The position numbers were made by a program, and so were the translations under genes. From Loktanella atrilutea (lineage in GTDB: Bacteria > Pseudomonadota > Alphaproteobacteria > Rhodobacterales > Rhodobacteraceae): a stretch of 64,000 bases of DNA. The stretch is taken from contig NZ_FQUE01000010.1 of the NCBI RefSeq assembly GCF_900128995.1, positions 62,001 to 126,000 on the forward strand, written 5' to 3'. The notes beneath the pieces are model-generated. The model did not search any database, had not been told where the DNA came from, and was given only the letters and a program-made list of their open reading frames with translations. How positions within the stretch are numbered: the stretch's first letter is position 1; each line of letters starts with the position of its first letter. This document shows positions 19,253 through 32,075 of this stretch, piece by piece.

Positions 19253-19285
19253 AAAAAACGGGCGCTGGCCGCAGCAGGGGACCCG
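19253..19285 (-). terminator. Rho-independent terminator after the TAXI gene
   Basis: Read on the minus strand, CGGG ... GCTG-CGGC-CAGC ... CCCG forms a two-part stem followed directly by six T residues. It begins three bases after the TAXI stop codon and separates that gene from the urease operon. Confidence 0.6.
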
Positions 19286-19288
19286 GAT

Positions 19289-20299
19289 CTACCGTGCGAC
19301 CAGCGTGTCCGGAATCTCCATCCCGATCTCGCGATAGTAGCGTGCGGCGCCCGGATGCAGCGGCACCGGCAGCCCGTCGAGCGCCTTGTCGACGGCCAGC
19401 GCCTGCGTCGCCGCGTGGATGGCCTGCAGGAAGGGCAGGTTCTCGTAGATCGCCCGGGTGATCCGATAGACATTCTCTTCTGATACATCCGCATTCACGG
19501 CCAGAAAGTTCGGTTGCGCGATGGTCGTGATCTCATTCGCCTGTCCCGCATAGGTCTCGGCCGGGACGGTATAGGCGGACCACAGCCCGCGCCCGGCATC
19601 GGCGGCCTGCGCCTCCTCCTCGGTGAAGCTCAGCAGCGTATAGGCGTCCCGTTCGGACGCGAAGAGTTCGGCCAGCGCTCCGACCGGGTCGCCGCCGGGC
19701 AGGCTGACTGCCTTCACCTCGCCCGCTTTCAGCGCCGCGACGGCGGCGCCGTAGTCGGCCTCGGACAAGGCATCTGCATCCTTCACCGGCGCCCCAAGCG
19801 CATCGAGTAGCGAGAGGGTAGAGCCGCGGGTGCCCGACTCTGGCGCGCCGAGGGCCATGGGTTGCCCCACCAGCGCCAGCAGATCGGCCATCGTGCCGGT
19901 CTTCGCATCCGCGGTCGGGATGACGAAATGCTCGACGTTGGGCCACAGGACGGTCATCGACCGCAGGTTCGGCTGCGGTCCGGCATCGGCCATGATTCCG
20001 GTGCCGGCCGCCGCATTCTGCCCGTAAAGCGCTTGCAGGATGGCGAACTGCGCCTGCCCGTCGTGCAGAAGGCGGATATTCTCGGCCGACCCGGCGGTGG
20101 TCAGGGCCGACATGCCGATGCCGTCGTCGGGCTGCAGCTTGACCTTGACCATCGTCGCCAGCGCCACGCCGACGGGATAATAGGTGCCCCCGGTCGATCC
20201 GGTGGCCAGAACATAGTCCGCCGGTTCCGCCGTCACGGGGGCGGACAGGCCCGTCACCAACCACAGGGCGGCTGCCATCGCATGTTTGAAATGGGTCAT
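19289..20299 (-). CDS. TAXI-family TRAP transporter solute-binding protein
   Basis: A 336-residue periplasmic protein with a signal peptide (about 1-24, cleavage near SAPVTAEPA). The start of the mature protein, YVLATGSTGGTYYPVG, is the TAXI-family ligand-binding signature. TAXI proteins feed DctQM-type or fused 4TM-12TM membrane subunits, but none is encoded beside it, so it is an orphan binding protein. The terminator that follows argues against co-transcription with urease. The ligand is unknown. Confidence 0.9.
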   Translation of the reverse strand: MTHFKHAMAAALWLVTGLSAPVTAEPADYVLATGSTGGTYYPVGVALATMVKVKLQPDDGIGMSALTTAGSAENIRLLHDGQAQFAILQALYGQNAAAGTGIMADAGPQPNLRSMTVLWPNVEHFVIPTADAKTGTMADLLALVGQPMALGAPESGTRGSTLSLLDALGAPVKDADALSEADYGAAVAALKAGEVKAVSLPGGDPVGALAELFASERDAYTLLSFTEEEAQAADAGRGLWSAYTVPAETYAGQANEITTIAQPNFLAVNADVSEENVYRITRAIYENLPFLQAIHAATQALAVDKALDGLPVPLHPGAARYYREIGMEIPDTLVAR

Positions 20300-20477
20300 G
20301 GGGTCCTCGCGTGGGGCAGCAGGCGATCTGCGTATGAAGGGAAACTATGGCAGACAGGGCCCGCCGCGCCTACGGCAAATTTCCGCGCCGCGGCCCGCTG
20401 TGCGGCCTTTTGCCCCTTTCACACCGACGCCGGTCCCCATAGGTCGGGCCAACTGACCGCATATCCGGAGAACACCC

Positions 20478-20972
20478 ATGTCGTCCCTGACCCGTCTGAT
20501 GATCGCCCTGTCCGTCGGACTTTTGCCCGGCTTTGCCATGGGGCACGACTACAAGGTGGGTAATCTGCATATCGAGCATCCCTTCGCCAGCGCGACGGCG
20601 GCGTCCGCCATGGCGGGGGCGGGCTATGTCTCGATCATGAATACCGGGACGGAGGACGACGCCCTGATTGCCATCGAGGCCGACTTTCCCCGCGTGACGA
20701 TGCATGACAGCGTGATGACCGACGGCGTTGCCAGCATGACGCCCATGGACCGCGTCGTCGTCCCCGCCGGCGGCACCGTCACCTTCGCCCCCGGCGGCCT
20801 GCATGTCATGTTCATGGGACTGGACGGCGACCCGCTCGAAGCCGGTGAAAAAGTGCCCGCCACCCTCGTCTTCGAAAAGGCCGGTCGCGTGGATGTCGTA
20901 TTCAATGTCGAGGCCGCCGATGACGCGATGGATCACGGCACCATGACGCACACGATGCCCGCGACCAACTGA
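20478..20972 (+). CDS. Periplasmic copper chaperone PCu(A)C
   Basis: 164 residues with a signal peptide (about 1-22). The copper-site pattern is spread over MHDS, VASMTPM and HVMF, which together supply the His/Met ligands of the PCu(A)C domain. The C-terminal tail has extra Met/His residues (MDHGTMTHTMP). These proteins hand Cu(I) to the CuA or CuB centre of cytochrome oxidase in the periplasm. It is convergent with ppsR; a CTGACC/GGTCAG palindrome at 20969-20980 spans both stops. Confidence 0.9.
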   Translation: MSSLTRLMIALSVGLLPGFAMGHDYKVGNLHIEHPFASATAASAMAGAGYVSIMNTGTEDDALIAIEADFPRVTMHDSVMTDGVASMTPMDRVVVPAGGTVTFAPGGLHVMFMGLDGDPLEAGEKVPATLVFEKAGRVDVVFNVEAADDAMDHGTMTHTMPATN

Positions 20973-20976
20973 CCGG

Positions 20977-22428
20977 TCAGTCGTTGGTCTCGCGGTCGAT
21001 CAGGCCGAACTTGCGCAGCTTCACGTAAAGCGACTGGCGCGACAGGCCCAGCATCTCTGCGGCTGCGACGCGGTTGTTCATCGTCAGGGCGATCGCCGTC
21101 TCGATGCACATCTTCTCGACCACGTTCGTGGTCTCCGACACGATGTCCTTCAGCGTCGCGCTGCCGACCAGTTCCTTGACCGATCCCAGCCCGTCGTCGC
21201 GCGGCTCGCCCCGGCCGCCGTCGCCGGCCCCGACCTCGCGGATGACGAAGGCATAGACCGGCGCGTGATCCGCCTGAAACCGGGTCACGGCGACTTCGAC
21301 GTCGCGCGGACTTCCGTAATCGCCGGCGATCCGGGTCGCATAGGCGCGCAGGCGTCCGGTCTGGTTCGCGTTTTCCGTCATCACCTTGAAGTCGACGAAC
21401 CCGCGCTGCAGCATGTCGGGCAGCGGCTGGCCGCGGACGCTGACATCATGGGCCGCGCCGATCAGGTTCAGAAAGCTGTCGTTCGCCGAAAGGATGTCGC
21501 CGTCCGCACCGGCAAAGACGATGCTGTCGGGACCCTGGGCATACAGACCGCGCAGGTTCTGATCCAGACTGTCGCCCGACGGCTCGACCGTCTCGCGGGT
21601 TTCGATGTGGCACAGCAGGATCCGCTCACCCGCCGCGCGAAAGATCGTGGGACGCAGAAGGACCGTCTGTTCGCGTCCCTTCAGGTCGACCGGAACCGGG
21701 GCGAGCGTGCCGGACAGGGCCTGCGTCGTCAGCCGATCGATCAGGTTCGCCCCCTGCCGCGCGTCGAACAGGGCCAGCATCGGCTGGCCCAGTATGACGT
21801 CGCGGGGCTTGCCAAACAGGTCGGCGGCGGCCGGATTGGCCTCGGTCACCAGACCGGTCTGCATGGTCATCATCAGGACGCCGCCGGGCGCGTTGTCAAG
21901 CAGGACCCGAAACCGCATCTCGTAGTCGCGATGCGCCTCGTAGTCCCGTTCCAGCGCCATCTGCGCCGAGACGAGCTGCTGCTGCATCTCGGCCACCGGG
22001 CGCAGGTCGCGACCGAGCAGCAGGATCGCGCCCGCGGTGCCGATGCGGTGAAAGCTGTAGCGGACCGGCAGTTCGCGTCGCCCGCCCGTGCCCGTATGGT
22101 TCACCTCGATGGGCCGGACGTCGCCTTCTCCCGTCAGAAACGCCGCAAGGCGCTTGGCGAACTTGATGCGGCTTTCGGAATTGAGCGAGTCGGCGACGTC
22201 GCTGCCGTCCAGCGCCTCGAACCGGCCGCGGTCGCCGAAGGCCGGATTCACCAGCACGGACAGGATCTTTCCGGTGTCGGAAATCACGAGCCCGACGTCG
22301 GCGACCGCGGTCAGGATGTGACCCAGAATATCGGGGCCGATCAGCGGGATGTCACCGCTTTTCCAGTATTTCGTCCCGCGCGGCGTCAACGGGGACCGTC
22401 CGGAAGACGCTGGGCGCGTGACATTCAC
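20977..22428 (-). CDS. ppsR: Photosynthesis gene repressor PpsR/CrtJ
   Basis: A redox/light-responsive DNA-binding repressor of bch, crt and puc genes. It has an N-terminal domain starting RGTKYWKSGDIPLIGPDILG, PAS-type domains, a Gln-rich helix (EMQQQLVSAQMALERDYEA) and a C-terminal Fis-type helix-turn-helix (MNNRVAAAEMLGLSRQSLYVKLRKFGLI). I chose GTG 22428 (483 residues) because it overlaps the ppaA stop as GTGA and gives the usual family length. ATG 22479 is an alternative. The redox-active Cys of R. capsulatus CrtJ is not seen in the recognition helix. Confidence 0.94.
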   Translation of the reverse strand: MNVTRPASSGRSPLTPRGTKYWKSGDIPLIGPDILGHILTAVADVGLVISDTGKILSVLVNPAFGDRGRFEALDGSDVADSLNSESRIKFAKRLAAFLTGEGDVRPIEVNHTGTGGRRELPVRYSFHRIGTAGAILLLGRDLRPVAEMQQQLVSAQMALERDYEAHRDYEMRFRVLLDNAPGGVLMMTMQTGLVTEANPAAADLFGKPRDVILGQPMLALFDARQGANLIDRLTTQALSGTLAPVPVDLKGREQTVLLRPTIFRAAGERILLCHIETRETVEPSGDSLDQNLRGLYAQGPDSIVFAGADGDILSANDSFLNLIGAAHDVSVRGQPLPDMLQRGFVDFKVMTENANQTGRLRAYATRIAGDYGSPRDVEVAVTRFQADHAPVYAFVIREVGAGDGGRGEPRDDGLGSVKELVGSATLKDIVSETTNVVEKMCIETAIALTMNNRVAAAEMLGLSRQSLYVKLRKFGLIDRETND

Positions 22429-23165
22429 GTCATCATTTCTGCGGCCGTCATCTGCGGGGCCGTTCTGTTCAGTCCGCATCGTGTCAGCGCCTCTTCGAGA
22501 TCCGATGTCGCGTGATCGGCGCCGGTTGTTCTGCACGCCTCGGACCCTTCCGTCAGGCCCGGTCCACCCACCACGACGCGGACGCCGGGCTGGGCCTCGC
22601 GCGCTTCTGTCACGACCGGACGCAGATTGACAAGTCTTTCGGTATGGTCGCAGGACACGAAGACCGCATCGGCCGGCGCACGCCGCAAATATGTGCGCAC
22701 GGCACCGGGCGCAGCCGCCAGCAGCAGCCCGACGGAATAGCCGCGCTGTCGCAACTGTGCGGCGACCAGACTGGGGCCAAGGGTGTGCTGCGTCCCCGGG
22801 GCAGAGACCACCAGCAGGGTCGCCGCCTCGCCGCGCCGCGCATCGTCCGCGCGCCACGTCCGGCACAGGGTGCGCAGCAGGCCCTGCAGCCGCGCCGCGG
22901 CGATGGACACGTCGACGAAGCACAGCCGGTCCTCGACCCAGTCCGTGCCAATCCGCCGTGCGGCCTGCACGATGCAGACGTCGATCAGACAGCCATCCTT
23001 GAATCCGGCCAGTCTGGCCTGTGCGACGACACCGGCACAGGCGGCCGGATCCGTCGACAGCGTGGCGACGCACAGCGCTGCCGTCACGTCGTCAAGCGTT
23101 TGCAGCGCCGCGCCGGTATCCCTCGGCACATGATAGGTCAGATCGTGCGCCATCAACTGACTCAT
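22425..23165 (-). CDS. ppaA: PpaA/AerR cobalamin-binding antirepressor
   Basis: A 246-residue partner of PpsR. The C-terminal half is a B12-binding (SCHIC-type) Rossmann domain, with segments such as LLVVSAPGTQHTLGPSLVAA, DAVFVSCDHTERL and VVVGGPGLTEG. In Rhodobacter, PpaA/AerR senses light via adenosyl- or hydroxocobalamin and modulates PpsR/CrtJ. ATG 23165 has an AAGGA site; earlier in-frame starts lack one. A TGT-N12-ACA box at 23244 overlaps its presumed -35 region. Confidence 0.93.
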   Translation of the reverse strand: MSQLMAHDLTYHVPRDTGAALQTLDDVTAALCVATLSTDPAACAGVVAQARLAGFKDGCLIDVCIVQAARRIGTDWVEDRLCFVDVSIAAARLQGLLRTLCRTWRADDARRGEAATLLVVSAPGTQHTLGPSLVAAQLRQRGYSVGLLLAAAPGAVRTYLRRAPADAVFVSCDHTERLVNLRPVVTEAREAQPGVRVVVGGPGLTEGSEACRTTGADHATSDLEEALTRCGLNRTAPQMTAAEMMT

Positions 23166-23243
23166 GTGCCGATGTCCTTTTTCCGACAAAGACGCTGCGT
23201 GAAAATCCGCCGTTCCGACCATAGTCGAAAATGGCGGCGCAAA

Positions 23244-23261
23244 TGTCAAAGAAAATTGACA
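23244..23261. promoter_or_regulatory. PpsR-type operator upstream of ppaA
   Basis: TGTCAAAGAAAATTGACA fits TGT-N12-ACA with six-base palindromic arms (TGTCAA/TTGACA). On the minus strand the right arm TTGACA lies 17 bases before GACTAT, giving a plausible -35/-10 pair for ppaA-ppsR. Binding would occlude the -35 and suggests autoregulation. Confidence 0.75.
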
Positions 23262-23364
23262 CCCGCCGCCATCGTTGCGCAGAGCCAGTCGTTAATGCTT
23301 TGGGACATAGACGAAATTGATCCACGCGCCACGCCAGAACCTGTCAGGCGACTTTGCGCCAATG

Positions 23365-25218
<1,854 letters not shown>

Positions 25219-25221
25219 TCC

Positions 25222-25267
25222 TCCTCGCTTTTTCCGAAATACTCCGGGGTCCGGGGCAGCGCCCCGG
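25222..25267 (-). repeat. Dispersed hairpin-GTATTT element, copy 3 (bchN-bchB gap)
   Basis: On the minus strand this reads hairpin CCGGGGC-GCT-GCCCCGG, then ACCCCGGAGTATTTCGGA and an AAAAGCGAGGA tail. The first half matches copy 1 at 3137 almost base for base and the tail matches the copies at 18014 and 26617, linking the two tail types. It lies antisense to the bch operon. Confidence 0.7.
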
Positions 25268-25276
25268 GACGTCGCC

Positions 25277-26833
25277 ATGAAGCTGACCGTCTGGACATAC
25301 GAAGGCCCGCCGCACGTCGGCGCCATGCGCGTCGCCACCGCGATGAAGGGGCTGCACTACGTCCTGCACGCGCCGCAGGGCGACACCTACGCCGACCTCC
25401 TCTTCACGATGATCGAGCGGCGCAACCATCGCCCGCCCGTCACCTACACGACCTTCCAGGCCCGCGACCTCGGCTCCGACACGGCGACGCTGTTCAAGAC
25501 CGCCTGCCAGGACGCGGTCGACCGCTTCGACCCGCAGGCGATCATCGTCGGCGCCTCCTGTACCGCCGAACTGATCCAGGACGACCCCGCGGGTCTGGCC
25601 GAGACGATGGGTCTGACCATTCCCGTCATCGCGCTGGAATTGCCGAGCTATTCCCGCAAGGAGAACTTCGGCGCCGACGAGACCTTCTACCAGATTGTCC
25701 GCGCCCTGGCGCAGCCACAGGACCGCACGACGCGGGTGACCTGCAACATCCTCGGCCCCACGGCGCTGGGCTTTCGCAACCGCGACGATGTGGAGGAGAT
25801 CACCGGCCTCTTGGCCGACCTCGGCATCGACGTAAATGTCGTAGCCCCGCTGAATGCCACGCCCGCCGGCATCGCCCGCCTGCCCGCGGCGCATTTCAAT
25901 GTGCTCCTCTACCCCGAGACGGGGGAGGCCGCCGCGCGCTGGCTGGAAAAGACTTATGGCCAACCCTTCACCAAGGTCGTCCCCATTGGCGTCCGCGCCA
26001 CTCGCGATTTCATCGCCGAGGTCGCTGCGATCACGGGCCTGCCGTGCAAGGTGGACGAGAGCCGCCTGCGCCTGCCGTGGTGGACCTCATCGGTCGACAG
26101 CACTTACCTGACCGGTAAGCGTGTCTTCCTCTTCGGCGACGGCACCCATGTTTGCGCCATGGCCCGCATGGCCCGCGACGAGATGGGGTTCGAGGTCGTG
26201 GGCCTCGGCTGCTACAACCGTGAACAGGCGAAGGCAGTGCGTGCGATGGCGAAGGCGCTGGGGCTCGCGGCGCTGATCACCGACGACTACCTCGACGTGG
26301 AGGCCGCCATCGCCGCCGCGTCACCCGAGATGATTATGGGCACCCAGATGGAGCGCCACATCGGCAAGCGGCTGGGCATCCCCTGCGCCGTGATCTCGGC
26401 CCCCGTCCACGTACAGGATTATCCCGCGCGCTATTCGCCGGTGATGGGGTTCGAGGGGGCGAACGTCGTCTTCGACACGCTGATCCATCCGCTGGTCATG
26501 GGGCTGGAAGAGCATCTGCTGACCATGTTCCGCGAGGATTTCGAGTTCAACGATGCGGCGGGGCCGAGCCATCATGGCGGGGCCGCGCCGGTTGCGATGC
26601 CGGATGCCTCCGGCGGGAGTATTTCGGAAAAAGTGAGGACGGAGGGTGCTTCCGAAGATTTGATGAACGGCAATGTCATCTGGCTGTCGGATGCGGAGCG
26701 GGAACTGAAGAAGATCCCGTTCTTCGTGCGTGGCAAGGCGCGGCGCAACACGGAGGCCTTTGCGGTACAAAAGGGCCTGCAGCAGATCAGCCTCGACACG
26801 TTGTACGAGGCGAAGGCCCATTATGCGCGATAG
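25277..26833 (+). CDS. bchB: Light-independent protochlorophyllide reductase subunit B
   Basis: A 518-residue NifK-like subunit of dark protochlorophyllide reductase. It starts [18 protein letters not shown], has the cofactor/cluster segment [13 protein letters not shown], and ends in the small C-terminal domain ([20 protein letters not shown]). The variable linker between core and C-terminal domain (about residues 443-462) is partly encoded by a copy of the dispersed GAGTATTT repeat. bchH starts within its last 11 bases. Confidence 0.97.
   Translation: MKLTVWTYEGPPHVGAMRVATAMKGLHYVLHAPQGDTYADLLFTMIERRNHRPPVTYTTFQARDLGSDTATLFKTACQDAVDRFDPQAIIVGASCTAELIQDDPAGLAETMGLTIPVIALELPSYSRKENFGADETFYQIVRALAQPQDRTTRVTCNILGPTALGFRNRDDVEEITGLLADLGIDVNVVAPLNATPAGIARLPAAHFNVLLYPETGEAAARWLEKTYGQPFTKVVPIGVRATRDFIAEVAAITGLPCKVDESRLRLPWWTSSVDSTYLTGKRVFLFGDGTHVCAMARMARDEMGFEVVGLGCYNREQAKAVRAMAKALGLAALITDDYLDVEAAIAAASPEMIMGTQMERHIGKRLGIPCAVISAPVHVQDYPARYSPVMGFEGANVVFDTLIHPLVMGLEEHLLTMFREDFEFNDAAGPSHHGGAAPVAMPDASGGSISEKVRTEGASEDLMNGNVIWLSDAERELKKIPFFVRGKARRNTEAFAVQKGLQQISLDTLYEAKAHYAR
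26606..26640 (+). repeat. GAGTATTT repeat inside the bchB coding sequence
   Basis: GCCTCCGGCGG is followed by GAGTATTTCGGAAAAAGT and GAGGAC. The last part differs by one base in about 23 from the intergenic copy at 25222. It is read in frame as the linker residues [12 protein letters not shown] of BchB. Confidence 0.7.
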
Positions 26834-29800
26834 TGGTCCCGATCCCTTCCGTTTCGTGATCGTCACGCTGGACAGCCATACGGCGGGACCGGCGGCACGG
26901 GTCCGCGACCGTCTGGCGACGGATTTTCCGGGGCTCGAAATCAGCATCCATGCCGCGGCCGAATGGGGCGAGAATCCCGCAGCGCTGGCCGATGCGCAGG
27001 CTGCCGTCGCGCAGGGTGACATCATCGTCACCAACCTGCTGTTCCTTGAAGAACATACCGCCGCGATCCTGCCGTCGCTGATCGCGCGCCGGGCCGGTTG
27101 CGCCGCGATGATCAACGTCATCGCCGACAGCGAGATCGTCAAGCTGACAAAGATGGGCGATCTGGACATGCAGCGTCCGGCCTCCGGCATGATGGCATTG
27201 ATGAAGAAGCTGAAGCCGCAGGCGAAGGCCAGCACCTCCGGCCAGTCCCAGATGAAGACCCTGCGCCGCCTGCCGAAGATCCTGCGGCTCATCCCCGGCC
27301 GCGCGCAGGACCTGCGCAACTGGTTCCTGTCGATGCAGTACTGGCTGGGCGGGTCGGATGAGAACATCGAGCAGATGATCCGGATGCTGGTCGGCCGCTA
27401 CAGCCGGGGCCGCGGGTGGGATGGCGTGAAGGCGCGGCCGCCCGTCGACTACCCCGATTGCGGCGTTTATCACCCGGACCTGCCCGGCACCCACATCAGC
27501 GAGGATGCGGCAGACCTGCCGCGTCCCGCCACGCCCGTGGCCACCATCGGCATCCTGATGCTGCGGTCCTACATCCTGTCCTCGGACACTGCCCATTACG
27601 ACGCCGTCGTGCGGGCCTTCGAGGCGCGGGGCGTGGCGGTCGTGCCCGCCTTTGCCGGCGGTCTGGATGCGACGCCCGCGATCCAGCGTTATTTTCAGGG
27701 CCGTGTCGATGCGATGGTGTCACTGACCGGCTTCAGCCTCGTCGGCGGTCCGGCCTATAACGACAGCCCCGCAGCGATCGCACTGCTGGGCGCACTCGAC
27801 GTGCCCTACATCGCGGCACAGCCGCTGGAGTTCCAGACACTGGCGCAGTGGGGGGCCAGCGCACAGGGGCTCGGCCCGGTCGAAACCACGATGCTGGTCG
27901 CCCTGCCGGAGATCGACGGCGCGACGGCACCTACCGTCTTTGCCGGTCGCCACGGGGCGGAGACCTGCACCGGCTGCCCGCTGGCCTGCACCGGCGCGCC
28001 CGGCGACAAGTCCATGGCGCCTTGTCCGGAACGGATCGACGCGCTGGCGGACAAAACCCTGCGGCTGGCAATTCTGCGGCGCAAGCGCAACGCGGACAAG
28101 ACCGTGGCCATCGTGCTTTTCGGCTTTCCTCCCAACGCGGGCGCGGTCGGCACCGCTGCATATCTGAGCGTCTTCGAGAGCCTGTTCAACACCCTGACCC
28201 GCATGAAGGCCGACGGCTACGACGTCGAGGTTCCGGCCAGTGTCGACGACCTGCGCAAGATGGTCCTGCAGGGCAATGCCGCGCAGTTCGGGCAGGCGGC
28301 GACTGTCGCCGCCCATGTCAGTGCCGACGACATCGTCGGCGGGACGCCCTGGCTGCGCGAGATCGAAGCGGTCTGGGGGCCCGCGCCGGGCAAGGTGCAG
28401 TCGGACGGGCGCGGGGTTTTCATCCTCGGTCAGCGCTTCGGCAAGGTCTTCGTCGGCGTGCAGCCGACCTTCGGCTACGAAGGCGACCCGATGCGCCTGC
28501 TGTTCGAGCGGGGCTTTGCGCCGACCCATGCCTTCGCCCAGTTCTACCTGTGGCTGCGCAACACCCTGCGCGCCGACGTGGTGCTGCATTTCGGCATGCA
28601 TGGCGCGCTGGAGTTCATGCCGGGCAAGCAGGCGGGGCTGGGTGCGCGGGACTGGCCGGATCGGCTGATCGGCGGGATGCCCAATGTCTATCTTTACGCC
28701 GCCAACAACCCGTCCGAGGCGACGCTGGCCAAGCGCCGCAGCAACGCCGTCACGATCACGCACCTGACGCCGCCCCTGGCGCAGGCGGGGCTCTACAAGG
28801 GTCTTCTGGACCTCAAGGACAGCCTGACGCGCTGGCGCGGCATGGCGGCGAACGATCCCCAGCGGCGCGACCTGCAGGTGATGATCGTGCAGCAGGCCGA
28901 AGGGCTGGACCTGAACGCGGACGATCTGAACCGCCTGTGGCTGACCGTGCTGGAGACCGAAGGATCGCTGATCCCCGATGGCCTGCACATCGTCGGCCGC
29001 CCGATGACCGACGCCGCGCGGGCCGAGATGGTGGCGTTGATGGGCGACACTGACGCCGCCCGCGACGCGGACCGGCTGCTGCGCATAGACCACGAACTGC
29101 CCGCCCTGATGCGCGCCCTGTCGGGCCGCTTCATCGCGCCCGTCCCCGGCGGCGACCTGATGCGCAACCCCGGCATCCTGCCGACTGGGCGCAACATCCA
29201 CGCCTTCGACCCGTTCCGGATGCCCACCGCCTTCGCGATGGCCGAGGGTGCGAAACAGGCCGAAGTGCTGCTGCGCACCCACCCGACGATGCCGCGCACC
29301 GTGGCGCTGGTGCTCTGGGGGTCCGACAACATCAAGTCCGACGGCGGCCCGATCGGGCAGGCGCTGGCGCTGATGGGGGCGGTCCCGCGCTTCGACAACT
29401 ATGGCCGTCTGGCGGGGGCCGACCTGGTGCCGCTTCCGGTTCTGGGGCGTGCGCGCATCGACGTGGTGATGACGCTGTCCGGCATCTTCCGCGACCTGCT
29501 GCCGCTGCAGACGAAGCTGCTGGCCGAGGCCGCGCTGAAATGCGCGATGGCGGACGAGCCCGCGCATCTGAACTTCATTCGTGCCCATGCGCTGGCCCAT
29601 ATGGCCGAGACCGGCTGCGGGATCGAGGAGGCGGCGCTGCGCGTCTTCTCGAACGCCGAAGGGGCCTACGGGTCGAACGTGAACCAGCTGATCGACAGCT
29701 CTGCCTTTGGTGACGAGGACGAGTTGGCCGACGCCTTCGAGGCACGCAAGAGCTTTGCCTACGACGCGCGCGGCAAGGCCAGTGCCAAGGCCGGATTGCT

Positions 29801-30362
29801 GCAGAAGACGCTGAAGCACGTTGATCTGGCCTACCAGAACCTCGAGTCGGTGGAACTGGGCGTCACCTCGGTCGATCATTACTTCGACACGCTGGGCGGT
29901 ATCGCCCGCGCGGTGAAGCGGGCCAAGGGCGGCGTCGATACGCCGGTCTACATCGGCGACCAGACCCGCGGCGGCAACAAGGTGCGGACGCTGAAGGACC
30001 AGGTCGCGCTTGAAACACGCTCGCGCAGCCTGAACCCGAAGTTCTACGAGAGCCTGCTGAAGCACGGCCACGAGGGCGTGCGCCAGATCGAGGCGCATGT
30101 GACCAACACCCTCGGTTGGTCGGCCACCACCGGGGCCGTCGACCCATGGGTCTATCAGCGGCTGTCAGAGACCTTCGTGCTGGACGCCGCGATGCGCGAG
30201 CGGCTTGCGGCGCTGAACCCGCAGGCCTCGATGCGGATGGCGAACCGGCTGCTGGAAGCCTCCGACCGGGCCTACTGGGCGCCGGATGCGGCGACGCTGG
30301 CGGCGCTGCAGGATGCTGCGGATGCGATCGAGGACCGGATGGAAGGGATTGCGGCGGAATGA
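26823..30362 (+). CDS. bchH: Magnesium chelatase subunit H
   Basis: The large porphyrin-binding subunit (1179 residues) of Mg-protoporphyrin chelatase inserts Mg2+ with the BchI-BchD AAA motor. Chelatase-H/CobN features are seen: [30 protein letters not shown], and near the end [43 protein letters not shown] 26823 ([17 protein letters not shown]) overlaps bchB by 11 bases; the longer upstream frame is not used. Confidence 0.97.
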   Translation: MRDSGPDPFRFVIVTLDSHTAGPAARVRDRLATDFPGLEISIHAAAEWGENPAALADAQAAVAQGDIIVTNLLFLEEHTAAILPSLIARRAGCAAMINVIADSEIVKLTKMGDLDMQRPASGMMALMKKLKPQAKASTSGQSQMKTLRRLPKILRLIPGRAQDLRNWFLSMQYWLGGSDENIEQMIRMLVGRYSRGRGWDGVKARPPVDYPDCGVYHPDLPGTHISEDAADLPRPATPVATIGILMLRSYILSSDTAHYDAVVRAFEARGVAVVPAFAGGLDATPAIQRYFQGRVDAMVSLTGFSLVGGPAYNDSPAAIALLGALDVPYIAAQPLEFQTLAQWGASAQGLGPVETTMLVALPEIDGATAPTVFAGRHGAETCTGCPLACTGAPGDKSMAPCPERIDALADKTLRLAILRRKRNADKTVAIVLFGFPPNAGAVGTAAYLSVFESLFNTLTRMKADGYDVEVPASVDDLRKMVLQGNAAQFGQAATVAAHVSADDIVGGTPWLREIEAVWGPAPGKVQSDGRGVFILGQRFGKVFVGVQPTFGYEGDPMRLLFERGFAPTHAFAQFYLWLRNTLRADVVLHFGMHGALEFMPGKQAGLGARDWPDRLIGGMPNVYLYAANNPSEATLAKRRSNAVTITHLTPPLAQAGLYKGLLDLKDSLTRWRGMAANDPQRRDLQVMIVQQAEGLDLNADDLNRLWLTVLETEGSLIPDGLHIVGRPMTDAARAEMVALMGDTDAARDADRLLRIDHELPALMRALSGRFIAPVPGGDLMRNPGILPTGRNIHAFDPFRMPTAFAMAEGAKQAEVLLRTHPTMPRTVALVLWGSDNIKSDGGPIGQALALMGAVPRFDNYGRLAGADLVPLPVLGRARIDVVMTLSGIFRDLLPLQTKLLAEAALKCAMADEPAHLNFIRAHALAHMAETGCGIEEAALRVFSNAEGAYGSNVNQLIDSSAFGDEDELADAFEARKSFAYDARGKASAKAGLLQKTLKHVDLAYQNLESVELGVTSVDHYFDTLGGIARAVKRAKGGVDTPVYIGDQTRGGNKVRTLKDQVALETRSRSLNPKFYESLLKHGHEGVRQIEAHVTNTLGWSATTGAVDPWVYQRLSETFVLDAAMRERLAALNPQASMRMANRLLEASDRAYWAPDAATLAALQDAADAIEDRMEGIAAE

Positions 30363-30401
30363 TCATGCTGGCGACATTCGCGACTCTGGCGGAGCGGGCA
30401 G

Positions 30402-31388
<987 letters not shown>

Positions 31389-31389
<1 letters not shown>

Positions 31390-32075
31390 TGTCCCACTAC
31401 GCCGCCACCCGCGACCGGGTCGAGGATTACTTCGACCGCTCCGCCACCCAGGTCTGGGCGCGGCTGACCTCCGACGCGCCGGTCAGCGGCATCCGCGCGA
31501 CCGTGCGGGCGGGGCGCGACCGGATGCGCGAGGTGCTGCTGGCGCAGCTGCCCGATGACCTGACCGGCGCGCGCGTGCTGGACGCGGGGTGTGGGACAGG
31601 CGCGATGAGCGCGGCCCTGGCCGAGCGAGGAGCGCATGTCGTGGGGGTCGACATCTCGCCTGCGCTGATCGAGATCGCGCGGCGGCGGATGCCGGTCGAT
31701 CTGGCGGATCGGATCACCTGGGTGGCGGGCGACATGATGGAGGCGGCGAAAGGCACCTTCGATCATGCCATCGCGATGGATTCGCTGATCTATTACGGTG
31801 CGCCCGACATTGCCGCCCTGCTGGGTCGGGCCGCCCCCCGGGTCACAGGGCGCTTCGCCTTCACCCTCGCCCCCCGCACGCCGCTGCTGATGGCGATGTT
31901 CCGTGCTGGCAAGTTCTTTCCCCGCGCCGACCGCAGTCCGCAGATGGTGCCGCACACCGCCCGTGGCATCGCGCAGGCGCTGCGGGACGCCGGCGTGGGT
32001 GGTCACCTGCGCGAGGTCGAGCGCGTGACCTCGGGGTTCTACATCTCTACCGCCTATGTGTTCGAGGACGCATGA
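31389..32075 (+). CDS. bchM: Magnesium-protoporphyrin IX methyltransferase
   Basis: Transfers a methyl group from S-adenosylmethionine to the C13 propionate of Mg-protoporphyrin IX. The 228-residue Rossmann-type enzyme has motif I VLDAGCGTGAMSAALAERGA and DHAIAMDSLIYY, with a C-terminal half typical of BchM. It overlaps bchL by one base and lhaA by four, placing it directly after the chelatase in pathway order. Confidence 0.96.

Noticed and set aside
22355-22385. Another copy of the GTATTT repeat within ppsR (CCAGTATTTCGTCCCG)
   Set aside because: Only about eight bases match and the hairpin and purine tail are absent; chance coding similarity.
20977-23073. ppsR extended to a 698-residue protein
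   Set aside because: The added N-terminus overlaps ppaA in another frame; GTG 22428 gives the normal PpsR length and a GTGA overlap.
23290-23340. An FnrL box (TTGAT-N4-ATCAA) in the ppaA-bchF region
   Set aside because: Only one half, TTGAT, is present; the other half does not match.
27720-30098. A 792-residue minus-strand open frame inside bchH
   Set aside because: Shadow of bchH; no ribosome site, no recognisable domain.
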